DNA of 64,000 nucleotides, taken from assembly GCA_025331125.1 (NCBI GenBank), contig JAOALB010000009.1, positions 62,001-126,000 of the forward strand, given 5' to 3'. Of the stretch, positions 37,666-47,258 are shown one piece after another. The position numbers and the translations under genes are program-made. Positions within the stretch are counted from its first letter, which is position 1, and every line of letters begins with the position of its first letter. The notes under the pieces were generated by a model. The model was not told the origin of the DNA, made no database searches, and worked only from the letters and a program-made list of their open reading frames with translations. Source of the stretch: Mycogone perniciosa (taxonomy: Eukaryota; Ascomycota; Sordariomycetes; Hypocreales; Hypocreaceae).

Positions 37666-37878
37666 TCAATTGCGTTGCCCAGACGCGGCCTCTGCTCTGT
37701 GGGGTTTGGAATACCCTTCTGTGGCCATGTTGATGGGTCGGGAAGCGTGCGTCAGGTAGGCAAGGACTCGTTCGTCCGGGGTATAGCTGTTGGCCTGGAG
37801 GGTGGCGAGCATGGTTGTGGACGTAGGGGACGCAGGAGTGCCAGCGTTACCATTGGCATTTCCGTTGGTGCTGTTCAT
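37666..37878 (-). CDS. Candidate small protein or first exon, unknown
   Basis: ATG-initiated 70-codon frame with coding-like, C-ending codons: MNSTNGNANGNAGTPASPTS, then TTMLATLQANSYTPDERVLAYLTHAS. No family recognised. An in-frame GTATTC donor lies in its last third, so it may be the first exon of a longer gene continuing toward 37360. A short upstream frame on the same strand (MAPSSTEAMQGSSP, about 38000-38097) could be a uORF in a long leader that also contains the GAGT microsatellite. Confidence 0.3.
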   Translation of the reverse strand: MNSTNGNANGNAGTPASPTSTTMLATLQANSYTPDERVLAYLTHASRPINMATEGYSKPHRAEAASGQRN

Positions 37879-38758
37879 TATGGTAAGGTTAGCGGAGGCT
37901 TATGGTAATCTGATGTGTGCTTGATAGGCGGGCATAGCATGGGATGGGATGGGGAGGGAGGTGAGTTGTATGCGCATAGTGATATGGCTATGAGCAACTC
38001 AGTGAAGAAGCGGAGGGGGGAAGTGTGAGTAAATCGTCCAAGGGAGGGCTTGCCTGGGCGAGGAGCCTTGCATCGCCTCAGTGGAGGAGGGAGCCATGTT
38101 TCGTATTGTGACGTAGAGGATCTTGGGGTCCAAGTTGGAGTTGGAATATAAAATTAGAGGTAATAAAGGCGGAATGGACGGATGTATGGGGGTGTATATA
38201 GATATATGATGGGATGGAAGGGACTCAAGGCGAGAGAGACAGAGAGGGGCAGAAACAGCCTGCAGGAAGAGAAATGTAGTCGAGTCCGTGGTTAAAGAGG
38301 AGGAAGAGAACTTGGAAGCTAGGGAAAGAATCGCCTGATTGCTGTCGGACCCAAGCCTCAACTTGAAAGTTGAAGAATCGTTAATGTTGATAGGTATGAG
38401 GGGGGAAGAGGAAGTCTTTAAGAAGTCATGGCCTTGCTCCATCGAAGCTCCAGGGCTGCTCGACGAGCAAGCTACTGGAGACTCGAGAGCACCGTCACCG
38501 CCTATGCATGCGTGTGATGACGATGTGCCATCCGACAGACAAAGCCCAACCCCATCTTGCGGTTCTCTAGGTACAGGGCCAGGCCAGGCCAGGCCAAGCC
38601 AAGGGTGCAGGTCCTGAGGCCCAGCTAAGACGCCGCATAGTGAAGTGAACATGGAAGCGAACATGGATAGACGGGCGCTTTTGATCACGCGCGCAACGGC
38701 GCGGGTTCGTGGCACCAGGCATTACTTGTTCGCATGGTAGGTATATGATGAGGGTAGC

Positions 38759-38843
38759 GAGTGAGTGAGTGGGTGAGTGAGTGAGTGAGTGAGTGAGTGA
38801 GTGAGTGAGTGAGTGAGTGGGTGAGTGAGTGAGTGAGTGAGTG
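38759..38843. repeat. (GTGA)n tetranucleotide microsatellite
   Basis: About 21 units of GTGA with two GGGT/GGTG interruptions. It is pure enough to be length-polymorphic. Confidence 0.97.
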
Positions 38844-39292
38844 GTAGGATAGAGAGTACGGAGTGCTTCGTAGAGAAGCCTTGAAAGAAAGAAGTGGAGT
38901 ATGTACGTACTTTGTACAGACACGGCATGGTGTATACTGGAACGGTGCATTGTATCGATGCTGCAGCAAAAGGTTGTCGCCTTCTTCTCCCCTTCTAATA
39001 CTACTTGCTAAAAACCTATGACGTGATTTGTCCTGTATCTTTAGATTTCTATGATCAAAGCGATTTTTTGGGTAGACTGCAACAACTCCCCCTGTTCATC
39101 GGGCTGTGTGTACTCCGTAGTACGGGTACCTACACAGTACCTAGGTAGGGCAAGGGTGTGATGTCTCCGCCAGATATATTCCGGACTAGCTTACGGAGTA
39201 TAGATGTACGAGTGTTGTTTCCAGGTTATTATGTACGAGTATCTAGCTATGTAAGTTATGGCACTCTTATTATCTCTTTCCCCCGCTTCCCA

Positions 39293-39311
39293 TTATATAT
39301 ATATATATATA
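39293..39311. repeat. (TA)n dinucleotide run
   Basis: Uninterrupted alternating T and A for about 19 bases in AT-rich intergenic DNA. Confidence 0.9.
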
Positions 39312-40453
39312 AGGTATCTATTATCTAGGTGATGACAAATACGGCAAGTCTCTATGAACTCCTCAGATAATGTAAATAGGTACCTTGAGTATCATGCTAA
39401 TAGGCTTACTTGACAAAAACAGGACTTGACTTACGTATTCTCTGCTTCTCGCCACCGAGACCACCAGCTGGTCTTGGCGCAACCGAGAGGATGTCATCCT
39501 GAGACACTGTGCTGTACATTTTGATAAAAGAAAATCACAATCATTCGTTCTTCTGCTTTTCTTTTCCACTGCCCGTCAAGCTCTTTGAATAAAAAACAGC
39601 AAAAAAAGGGCCGACCCAACTCACCGTTGGGTGTTTTTAGCAACGGACAGGCTTAGAAAGGCTAGACCCGAGTTGCCTTGCCAGGGATTATCGTACCATG
39701 CCTATTCAGCGGGTGAGGCTGTTGATCTTTCATGACGATATACAGGCCCTGGCCGGTTCGTAGGACTTTGCGCTGCCTCACGACCCTCTCCCGCCACGTA
39801 TGGACATGAAGATACTGTGAAAGTCGATCAATCCTTACCCAAGTAGGTACATGCATACTACTGCATATTGCTGTGTGACCGTGCGATGCTGTTTATAGAT
39901 CTCCGCTGAATCTATAGGCAATGCATGCTTTCCCCTTTACAGTGACCGATGGAAACCAAAGGCAGGTAAGCTATTGTTGTACAGCATCAACAGAGCCTCA
40001 AGCGGGTGTGCTTATGCTGCCGTGATTGGTCGGTCGTCTCTTGGTAGACTCAGAGAGGTAGCTGGCATGTAATGACAATTCGGGTGCCTAGATGCTCCAT
40101 TTCTTCGACATTGCCGAGCCTGTCAAACGATTTATCTAAGCGCTAAAGGATGCGGGTGGCAACAGAGCTCTGGCGCCAACGGGATGCTTCCACTGCTCGT
40201 CAAGGTGTCTTTTTTCCAATGGCCTCAGCCTTGAGGGCCGAAGAGGGCAGTCCTCCCGAGACATTGCAGTTCTTGGTACGGGAGGGCTGACCGACCAAGC
40301 GTTGCAGTTTGCGCCTTGCCGCGCAATCCATTCTGTCTGTCTATCTGATCTGATGCTGCTCGCCAATACCATCACCAACTATTCCGTTATAGATACGGAG
40401 TACTCATTTGGGAACGAGGTCCTGCAACTTCTGCCAAATTACGTGGGGCAATG

Positions 40454-40479
40454 CCACACACACACACACACACACACAC
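40454..40479. repeat. (CA)n microsatellite
   Basis: Uninterrupted CA dinucleotide tract of about 13 units. Confidence 0.95.
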
Positions 40480-42072
40480 CCGATCAGTTCACCGCTCTCG
40501 CTGTCTCGCCCTCGTCACTTGCGTACCAATCCAATGTAACATTGGAATCTCGGAGTGGGAGGGAGAAAAAAAAATCTGGCTCGGCTAGTCACCCCTCTAT
40601 TACGCGTTTCCCCGGCACAACAGCCTTATCCGTTTGTTAGGTGCTCTTAGGGCCCTGTCAGAACACGAGAGCCACATCTGTCATGCATCTGGCATACAGG
40701 ATCATGGGCGAAGGCCAAAGAAAATCTCCTAATACTACTACCGAAGCCGAACGCCATTTCAAAGGGCGAGCTCATACCGACGAATCAAAATGCGACGGCA
40801 TCCCATTCATTCGTTCATTCATTCGTGTCTGTCTTGTATCGCCTTCTCCGATACAACACTGGTGACGTGCCGTCGTACCCCTGTTCTGCTGAACTGGCAA
40901 AAAGCTCACGGGCCTTTTCCGTTCACTCGGAACCCAATTATATCAGTGCTGATTCATTAGCCAAGTCATGGCGCATCCTTCTAGAGATCGTAAAAGACGT
41001 TTCCAGTGATGCCACGTTGGGCGGTTGGAAGGCTATGGCACAACGCGGCTGTGACGCCGCATGTTTGCCACTTCAAGTGATTAATCTGACCGCCTTTGGT
41101 GTTATCGAGTCAACTATTTTTTATTTTCTATTTTCTTCATACTAACAACACCTGCATTAGGCGGCTGGGCATCTCTCCCAGTGTACATACACACCATCGA
41201 CACCTAAACCACAGTCCCAATCAATCGCAGCCACAACGAGGGCCCTCTGAATGCCTTCACCGTTCATGTCGGCCCAAACCACAGTCACATGCGATCGAAA
41301 TTCCACGCGATGCCATGTTAGTGTCTGTTTGACACGCCCAAGGCCCTGTCTACACCGCCAGAGCAGAACGTTGTTTGGGGCACATGACATACACAATCTT
41401 CATGATGGGGGTTCATAAATGCGATGGCTCTCTCTTGGCCATTCGCAGGCGCAAATACCACCTTGAATTTGGTTTGCTGTGCATCTCCTGCATCAGACAC
41501 GTGTGTTAGTGTGCCCTCCACGATTACCCGCACCACGATGCAGCTGTTGGCGGGCACATGAAGATTTTTTTTTTCAGTATCCAGAGCTGTTCTACTGCCC
41601 AACAACACCCACAGATGAAACTAAGCTGGTTGGGTGTCGGCACTCCATATTTCTGAAGACTGGCGCATTCAGGGACGCTACGAAGCACTAGTATGGATTT
41701 CAAAGAACGTCTTGCGTCATATCTACCTACCTGGGACCTAGTCACTACCTAGGGCCTACTCCGTAGTCTATACTAGGTCCGAGGTACCTCTTCAGCGAGT
41801 TCATGCTGCCCTGTTAAACGCCAAGCTACTGATAGCAATGGTTGGACTGCCTGTTCCAGACCTGACAAGCTGGCAGAGTGGCATTTATTGGCCAGGTACT
41901 TCGTACTTCGGCATTGGGCTTCAACAAGATTCCCACCATCAAACTATCCGCCAATCCAATCACAATCCCATACACTCCGTATTGTTTCACAAGTTCCCGT
42001 GTTTTGGAGCTTGGGACAATTCTGGAACACTACATGGCACACACAGATCTCACACAGGTCTCATACACACAG

Positions 42073-42149
42073 CTCATACACAGCTCACACACAGCTTATA
42101 CGTAGCTTATACGCAACATATACGCAGCCCATACGTCACTTACACACAC
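42073..42149. repeat. Diverged 11-bp tandem repeat
   Basis: Seven consecutive 11-bp units related to CTCATACACAG start at 42073, 42084, 42095, 42106, 42117, 42128 and 42139. Units differ by 1-5 substitutions but no indel breaks the period. The preceding ~30 bp (from about 42040) has further looser CTCACACAGG-like copies. Confidence 0.8.
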
Positions 42150-42363
42150 ACGTCCGTTGAGGTCGGAATAAGCTTCATTAGTTTGGAACGGCGGCCGTTG
42201 AGACCCACTTCATGTTTGACTCGCGTAGCTGCGCTAACAGTAGACAGATCTCAGATGCCAACCCCACACTAATGGGTGTTCGACTGGGATGTCTGTTGCT
42301 GGAAAGATACTAGCAACAGGGGCGTGGTGAGAGACGGAGAAACTTTGACGAGTCGGCTCTGTG

Positions 42364-42879
42364 ATGACGGCCCCTGGTATCGAGCGGATCATTCATCACG
42401 TTCAGCTTTTGTCTGGGACTGTACTTGTGAATAACGAGGTGATCAAAAGATTGAAGACAAATCTTGGAGGCTTCTGGCGGGACCAATACTGTGGTAGGAT
42501 TGGTATGTTACATGCACGTTGCCGCCGCTGACATCATTGCACAAGGTCAAGTACTTACACGACAAGTAGACTGCATCTAGTGCGAGAGATGCTTGGAGCC
42601 AAACATGTTAAAGGCAATGCCGTTCCTGGAATCCTCCCTATTGGCCAAACTTCTCAAGGTGTGTGCTACTTTAGGGCGTTTTGATGCAGTCTTTCTCCTA
42701 CCATAAGATTCTGTTGGGTTTGATTTAATCCAGGCCAGGATATCCTTCTGCCTTTTCGATTCTGCAATGCCATCATGAATGCTATTCTACATATCACCAA
42801 GGTATCGAGGGCACATCTAAGCCAAAACTCCGCTATAGATGAGAACATCAAGCTATCTCAAAGCACGACCTCGTTCTGA
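42364..42879 (+). CDS. Candidate three-exon gene, 120 aa, unknown
   Basis: Not recognised, but the structure looks genuine. Exons 42364-42502, 42581-42658 and 42734-42879 are joined by introns of 78 nt (GTATGT...CATCTAG) and 75 nt (GTGTGT...TTTAATCCAG), both phase 1, and the frame stays open through both. The ATG follows an in-frame stop at 42346. The predicted protein starts MTAPGIERIIHHVQLLSGTV, continues with IKRLKTNLGGFWRDQYCGRI and GAKHVKGNAVPGILPIGQTS, and ends in a helical, polar segment. No signal peptide or membrane segment is evident. It could be an intact small gene or the remnant of a longer one whose 5' part is lost. Splice choices are mine; a 43-nt alternative for intron 1 leads to a stop. 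Confidence 0.45.
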
Positions 42880-43331
42880 GTCGCAGTTTCAAATGTGACC
42901 TCCAGCTCCAAGAAGAAAAGCTTTTTATGAGGCATTCCAAATCTTCCTTACTAGCGGCGTTCTTAGCATTTATGACACAGCAAATATAAGCCACAGACTA
43001 TCAGCTGCAATTGCTGAGATATACACTTCACTGTTGCTAGCCGATATAATGACTTGACAGCATGCCTGGGAGATGAAAGTACTAATAGTGTTCTAGCCAA
43101 GTCTTCCATGTCGCTGGACGATAGCCAAGCAGCACTACTTCGTAGATCTGTGCAACAATAAAAGAAAGCCACCTTTATTACTCCGTCGTAGTGTGTTGAT
43201 CTCAGCACTCTCGTAACCGGCTTTCCAGCCCTACCCTATACTTAATTCGCACTCGGGTGCGTCATTAGGCTCAATCCGGCTCACCTCACCTCTATATTGA
43301 GGACAATATGGCACAATAAAGCACATGATGC
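42880..43331. other. Intergenic
   Basis: Short AT-rich gap with TACTTCGTA at 43136-43144 and a partial ACTCCGTCGTA near 43181. No gene is seen. Confidence 0.4.
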
Positions 43332-43472
43332 CTAGCGACTCACTGATAATACTATTGGCTGCTCAGTGTTGGCGGCGATCTTACGCAGGAGGCTGAGAAC
43401 TTCACGGTTGTGGTCAATGAGCCTCTCGTTCTGCTCCTGCAGCGCCTCAAGATGTTCCACCACCGAGTCCAT
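43332..43472 (-). CDS. Candidate small coiled-coil protein or terminal exon
   Basis: From the ATG at 43472 a 46-codon frame reads MDSVVEHLEALQEQNERLID, then HNREVLSLLRKIAANTEQ, a heptad-like helical coiled coil with coding-like codon use. The frame is open further upstream (LSLPRSEGAADSG) to a strong acceptor, TTTCTAACAG near 43532, so it is more likely the last exon of a larger gene whose first exon I could not place. No family recognised. Confidence 0.35.
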   Translation of the reverse strand: MDSVVEHLEALQEQNERLIDHNREVLSLLRKIAANTEQPIVLSVSR

Positions 43473-43876
43473 GCCAGAGTCAGCAGCGCCCTCGGACCGG
43501 GGAAGACTAAGGCTGCTCACTGTTTGCTACTGTTAGAAAGCTAGCAGGATGAAGGAATCATGAAAATAATACTCGAATAGAAATGGTGCTATGCTAGCTA
43601 TGAAGAAAGAAGGAAAAGCTATCTATCCAGTGAATATCGATGAAGATCACCCACGGATGTGTCACGTATATGTGCACGTGCTCAACATGGTGAATTGAAC
43701 CCCGTCAGATCTGGCGATCATCTAACACAGAGACACCGCACTAAGCGAGCCACGAACCTGACCCATTCTGAACCCATGATGATACTGCTACTAGTATTAG
43801 TAGTACTAGTAGTATCCATCCACCCCGTCATTAGCCGATCCTGACATAACACCCTTGCTGCTTGGCAATCTTGGAC
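43473..43876. other. Intergenic with acceptor-like site and tRNA-like stretch
   Basis: Holds the acceptor TTTCTAACAG (minus strand, near 43532), a degenerate tRNA-like sequence at about 43670-43757 (see rejected items) and an inverted repeat at 43781-43816. Nothing else is supported. Confidence 0.35.
43781..43816. repeat. Imperfect inverted repeat (CTAG/TAG-rich hairpin)
   Basis: GATACT-gct-ACTAGTA on the left pairs with TACTAGTAGTATC on the right: a 13-bp stem with a 3-nt bulge and a short loop. Built of TAG/CTA triplets, so it may derive from a trinucleotide repeat. Confidence 0.6.
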
Positions 43877-45964
43877 TCAGATGATCAGCTCGGAAATCTG
43901 GAGCAGGTGCGCAAGCGCCCAATCCTGGTCATTGGCATATGGGTCTAGGTAATGCCCCTCGCGCCCGTTCACGGACAGCGGATAAACCCAAGCGCATGAG
44001 CCTCTACCCGTGGGAGTGAAGAGAGCAAGGTTGGCGCGGATGACGCTGTCAGCCCGCTTCTCATACAAAGGATTCCGAATGATCTTGCCGTAGTGGTGGA
44101 GGGCGAGTGCATTGAGCGTGCTCCAATAATGAGGAAAAGTATCCCCCCACATCCTATCTTTCCCGAACCAATAGCTATCCCAGTGCCTGATAGAGATATC
44201 GTGCATTCTGTAATCTGGCTGCTTTCCGGCAAAGCGGAGCAGTATCTCGATTTGCGTGTGAGCAGACTGGAGCCAGGTGCCTTGTTTGGTCGCGCGATGC
44301 AACTCCAGAAGGATGATGGCCGCGGGGGCGACGATGGATTGCTCAAAGTTGACTTCTGAGGCAGGATAATTTGTTCCCTGCTGAACGATGTATTCTCCAT
44401 GGGCAGTGAATAAACTCAGGGCGCGCTCATACGACTTGGCATCGCCCCAAGAGTGCAGAATATGGAGGCTTTCAAAAATTGGGAGGCCAATGGGATAAAA
44501 TTGAGTTCCCCCTTCGGCATAGTAATTTTCCAAAGTCATCATGAATCTCTGCATTGGAGTTTTCTCGGCAATGGGGCCTGTGAGCTTCAAGCCAAGAGTG
44601 GCCACAATAAGATGGAGTTGCATAACCCATGGCCAATTATAGAGGCGCTTGGTTCTGTCACCAGGGCCATTCAGGACGAACCCATTGGTGTCTTGAAGCT
44701 GAGTGCATACAAACGTGTAGTAGGATATCATTGAGGTGCGGACTTTGTGATCGTTATGCTTTTGCAACCAGCGGCCTATGAGAACTCCCATGCCTACACG
44801 CTCTCGACCCGCATTTCGATCGTTTTCGCGGTCGAAGGTGACTTGTTTCTTCATCTGGTTGTCGTACACGACGTAGGCACCGTCGAGGCGCGAATCTTTG
44901 TCAGTCACCTGCTGGTAATTGACGATGAACTTGATACGAGCGACAATGAGTTCATCATAGCCCGGCACAGTATTCAAGAAAATAGTAGATTTGTAGGTGT
45001 GCTCCCCATACCTGGTTGCAATCATCAACTCTTTCTGGCCGATGTTCTCTGCATCATGGACGAAGGTGGCGCCAGAGCCGTTGAGCGTCACAGCTTTGCC
45101 ATTAACGGTTGTTGAGGAATTGATAGCGACACCTGTCATGTTGATGGAGACAGACTCCCCCAGGACCAACGTGTAGTTGGGAACGTCGAACCTGATGAAT
45201 TGAGTTGAGAGGGCAGCGCATTTGCGAAAGAAGTCGTCCCAACTAAGGTGCCAAAACAGCGTCCACTCCAGCACGACTTCGTGGCCCGGAGCAATGGACG
45301 GGAGCGACGGGTGGAGAAGAAACACACCGCGCGTATTCGATGAAGTTATTGTGTCACGGGACTCGATGCTGTAGCCCGCCAAGGCGCCTTTGCTAAGCAC
45401 AAGGCCTAGATCCCGTCCATTCCCGCCCATCCTCTGCAGCTTGACCCATGCGGTGCTGCCACCGTTGGCCCATACATGAGCATGGCAACGGTTTTGAAGG
45501 GCGTCGTTCGTATTCGTGTAATGGTCGTTGAAGGGTGTGTATATAGCGAAAGATGTCTTGCCTCTGCCTGACAGGTTCAAGTGCGCATTGCCGGTGTTCC
45601 TGAAGATGTACGACTCGGTAAAAGTGCCGGCCTGTTGGTCAAGGCGTCTGCTGACGAGAACCTTTAAGGAATCCAACGTGTAGTTGATTTGGTTGGTTGT
45701 CTTTGTGTGCACAGAGAACTGCGGCTGACACCAGTGAGATCTGTAAAGCGAAGCGCTACCAACATTGGCAAAGCCCAGACCCCATCGGCTACCAGAGGGA
45801 AGCCAGGGAGCGTTGGCCGGAGAGCTGACCCAGTTCAAAGAGGCCGTGGCTTTAGGGTCCGTGATGCTAAGAACGGCCCCAGTCGATTCGTCGATTGAGA
45901 CGTGGAAGTCATCGCTCGCAAGCTCCTTGAGGGCCACAGAATTGCAGAGCAGGTCCAGCTTCAT
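43877..45964 (-). CDS. DUF5695-like protein, probable six-hairpin glycosidase
   Basis: Single-exon frame, 695 aa from the first in-frame ATG at 45964 (MKLDLLCNSVALKELASDDF). The N-terminal half is beta-rich (FHVSIDESTGAVLSITDPKA, then WGLGFANVGSASLY). The C-terminal half is helical with many conserved-looking aromatics (NWPWVMQLHLIVATLGLKL, HWDSYWFGKDRMWGDTFPHY), as in (alpha/alpha)6-barrel carbohydrate enzymes. The match to the DUF5695 family is from memory and the substrate is unknown. Such proteins are usually secreted, yet no signal peptide follows this ATG. The frame stays open about 200 nt upstream without an ATG and includes ALLSLLCHPI just before it, so a missed 5' exon or a decayed start is likely. 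Ends ALAHLLQISELII. Confidence 0.65.
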   Translation of the reverse strand: MKLDLLCNSVALKELASDDFHVSIDESTGAVLSITDPKATASLNWVSSPANAPWLPSGSRWGLGFANVGSASLYRSHWCQPQFSVHTKTTNQINYTLDSLKVLVSRRLDQQAGTFTESYIFRNTGNAHLNLSGRGKTSFAIYTPFNDHYTNTNDALQNRCHAHVWANGGSTAWVKLQRMGGNGRDLGLVLSKGALAGYSIESRDTITSSNTRGVFLLHPSLPSIAPGHEVVLEWTLFWHLSWDDFFRKCAALSTQFIRFDVPNYTLVLGESVSINMTGVAINSSTTVNGKAVTLNGSGATFVHDAENIGQKELMIATRYGEHTYKSTIFLNTVPGYDELIVARIKFIVNYQQVTDKDSRLDGAYVVYDNQMKKQVTFDRENDRNAGRERVGMGVLIGRWLQKHNDHKVRTSMISYYTFVCTQLQDTNGFVLNGPGDRTKRLYNWPWVMQLHLIVATLGLKLTGPIAEKTPMQRFMMTLENYYAEGGTQFYPIGLPIFESLHILHSWGDAKSYERALSLFTAHGEYIVQQGTNYPASEVNFEQSIVAPAAIILLELHRATKQGTWLQSAHTQIEILLRFAGKQPDYRMHDISIRHWDSYWFGKDRMWGDTFPHYWSTLNALALHHYGKIIRNPLYEKRADSVIRANLALFTPTGRGSCAWVYPLSVNGREGHYLDPYANDQDWALAHLLQISELII

Positions 45965-46965
45965 GATGGGATGGCAAAGAAGACTCAAGAGGGCATTCCC
46001 GTCTCTGGCCAGAGTGAGGGTGATGAAGGGCCAAAGGTCGAGGCTCGAGACTCGAGGGGCACAGGCAGTGTAAGTAAGAGGTGCTAGGGAGGAGTAACAG
46101 GGAACGGCAGCCAGCCTTTCCGAGTCATTGCGGGGTACGGTTCGAAATGTTTGCTCCAACACGGCTCAATAGAGGGGGCAATTGCCGGTTTGAGAGAGAT
46201 GCGTGGATATTGATGCATTGGCAGAAGCAGTGTTACCCCGAGAAGCATTTTGCTTGGATGAATATGGAGAGTTGCTTGGTAGAGCCTGGTTGAAGTGGAC
46301 ATCACGAGACCTCTCCTTGGCACGTGTGTTCGGCTTACTAAGGGTATGTATGTATGTATACCAGTACCTTACATACCCTAGAGCCAGCCAGCCTATCGTG
46401 TGTCTCAGACGAGGATGAGTAAATCGTATGAGAGACTATATGCTCTGTGCACGCATCTATCTACATACCGCTCCAAAAATAGGGTGTAATTAACGTGACA
46501 TTTGACATTGTGCCACGGCAAAGGGCTGGAGTTGGGCCATGTCAGAAGAGTGGGCCACGCTGCCCAGATATTTGCTTTTTATGATCTGTGTATACGAGAT
46601 AGGTGGTTGATATTCACACACCGAAATACAGGGAAAGCAAGCCTCTTCGCTATGATTCTCAGACCTCCTTAACCATACAGCTAGCTTTTTGGCGTGGCGA
46701 CATGCACGGCGGCCCGGAAAACAAGGCGCACTTACTAATCAATGGTAATGGTACAGGAGTTTGATGTCAAGACGTCGTGCTGTTCTATCAATGGATATTC
46801 TAATGTATAAATAGGGATCCTTTGGGTCTGTCGATAGCGTTTACTTCGATCATCATACACCTCAACTCTACTTGGTCTGATCCTCACAGTCGGCATTGCT
46901 CTCTGTTTCAACATACTTAGCAGCTCTCAACGCCTCTTTGCCCTACAGTTGCAGTTGCAGTTACC
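45965..46965. other. Intergenic region between the glycosidase-like gene and the 71-aa gene
   Basis: Divergent promoter space of about 1 kb. The first ~360 bp may contain an unrecognised 5' exon of the glycosidase-like gene (a hydrophobic ATG frame MLLGVTLLLPMHQYP occurs near 46250 on the minus strand). The right end holds the TATA box of the small gene. Confidence 0.4.
46806..46813 (+). promoter_or_regulatory. TATA box of the 71-aa gene
   Basis: TATAAATA followed by GGG lies 160 bp upstream of the ATG at 46966. The stretch between is CT-rich with many CAAC/TCAACT sites usable as transcription starts. Confidence 0.5.
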
Positions 46966-47258
46966 ATGTCGACGTCCTCGTCTATGGTGGTCAATACCTC
47001 TCAGCATGAGGATGATCGGTATGTTTCCTGCCGACTTGGACCATCTTCTTGTGTTGCCACACAATATACGATTCTACTTGTCTAACAGTCGACAGAGATT
47101 CTCAGGACTACAAACCGCGGGACACATCCGAAGAGAAAGCCCAGATGTACAAATACAAAATACAAAAATGGATGAACGACCCCAGCTGTCCTTTTGCTGT
47201 CACTGTTGAAAAAGAGGATACGAATCTCACCGCGCAACCTTCAAAGACCAAGAAGTGA
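46966..47258 (+). CDS. Two-exon small hydrophilic protein, 71 aa, unknown
   Basis: Exons 46966-47018 and 47096-47258 with a 77-nt phase-2 intron (donor GTATGT, acceptor GTCGACAG). The protein starts MSTSSSMVVNTSQHEDDRDS and continues DYKPRDTSEEKAQMYKYKIQ, KWMNDPSCPFAV, ending in a Lys-rich TAQPSKTKK. An acceptor 8 nt upstream (TCTAACAG at 47087) is also good and would give a different, less protein-like frame, so alternative splicing is possible. No signal peptide, no transmembrane segment. Not recognised. A clear TATA box and short pyrimidine-rich leader suggest a strongly transcribed, perhaps inducible gene. Confidence 0.55.

Larger units (their letters stand above)
35009..42363. other. 7.4-kb gene-poor, repeat-bearing stretch
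   Basis: Holds only weak candidate ORFs (36970-37209, 37666-37878) and simple repeats. A GC-rich island lies at 36655-36725. An intron-like element on the minus strand runs from GTATGT near 36389 to ACTAACTGCAG near 36225. A minus-strand frame at 41335-41590 reads protein-like (VVRVIVEGTLTHVSDAGDA) but has no ATG or visible partner exons. Dispersed motif copies occur at 39111, 39192, 40394, 41757 and 41897, and a (TA)n run at 39293-39311. Confidence 0.4.

Noticed and set aside
38759..38843. Telomere-like repeat suspected from GTGAGT units
   Set aside because: Unit is GTGA, not the TTAGGG repeat of filamentous fungi, and it lies among unique sequence.
41318..41608. Minus-strand frame reading VVRVIVEGTLTHVSDAGDA and FKVVFAPANGQERAIAF
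   Set aside because: Protein-like in places, but no ATG, no splice partner and a homopolymer A-run at its start. Too weak to list as a gene.
42040..42150. CRISPR-like array suspected from the repeat near 42.1 kb
   Set aside because: The 11-bp units are contiguous without spacers, and the genome is eukaryotic.
43670..43757. tRNA-like stretch on the minus strand (TCGCTTAGTGCGG then GGTTCAATTCA, resembling A and B boxes at near-normal spacing)
   Set aside because: The acceptor arms do not pair, the T-stem has two mismatches and no anticodon arm could be drawn. It may be a tRNA relic but cannot be called a gene.
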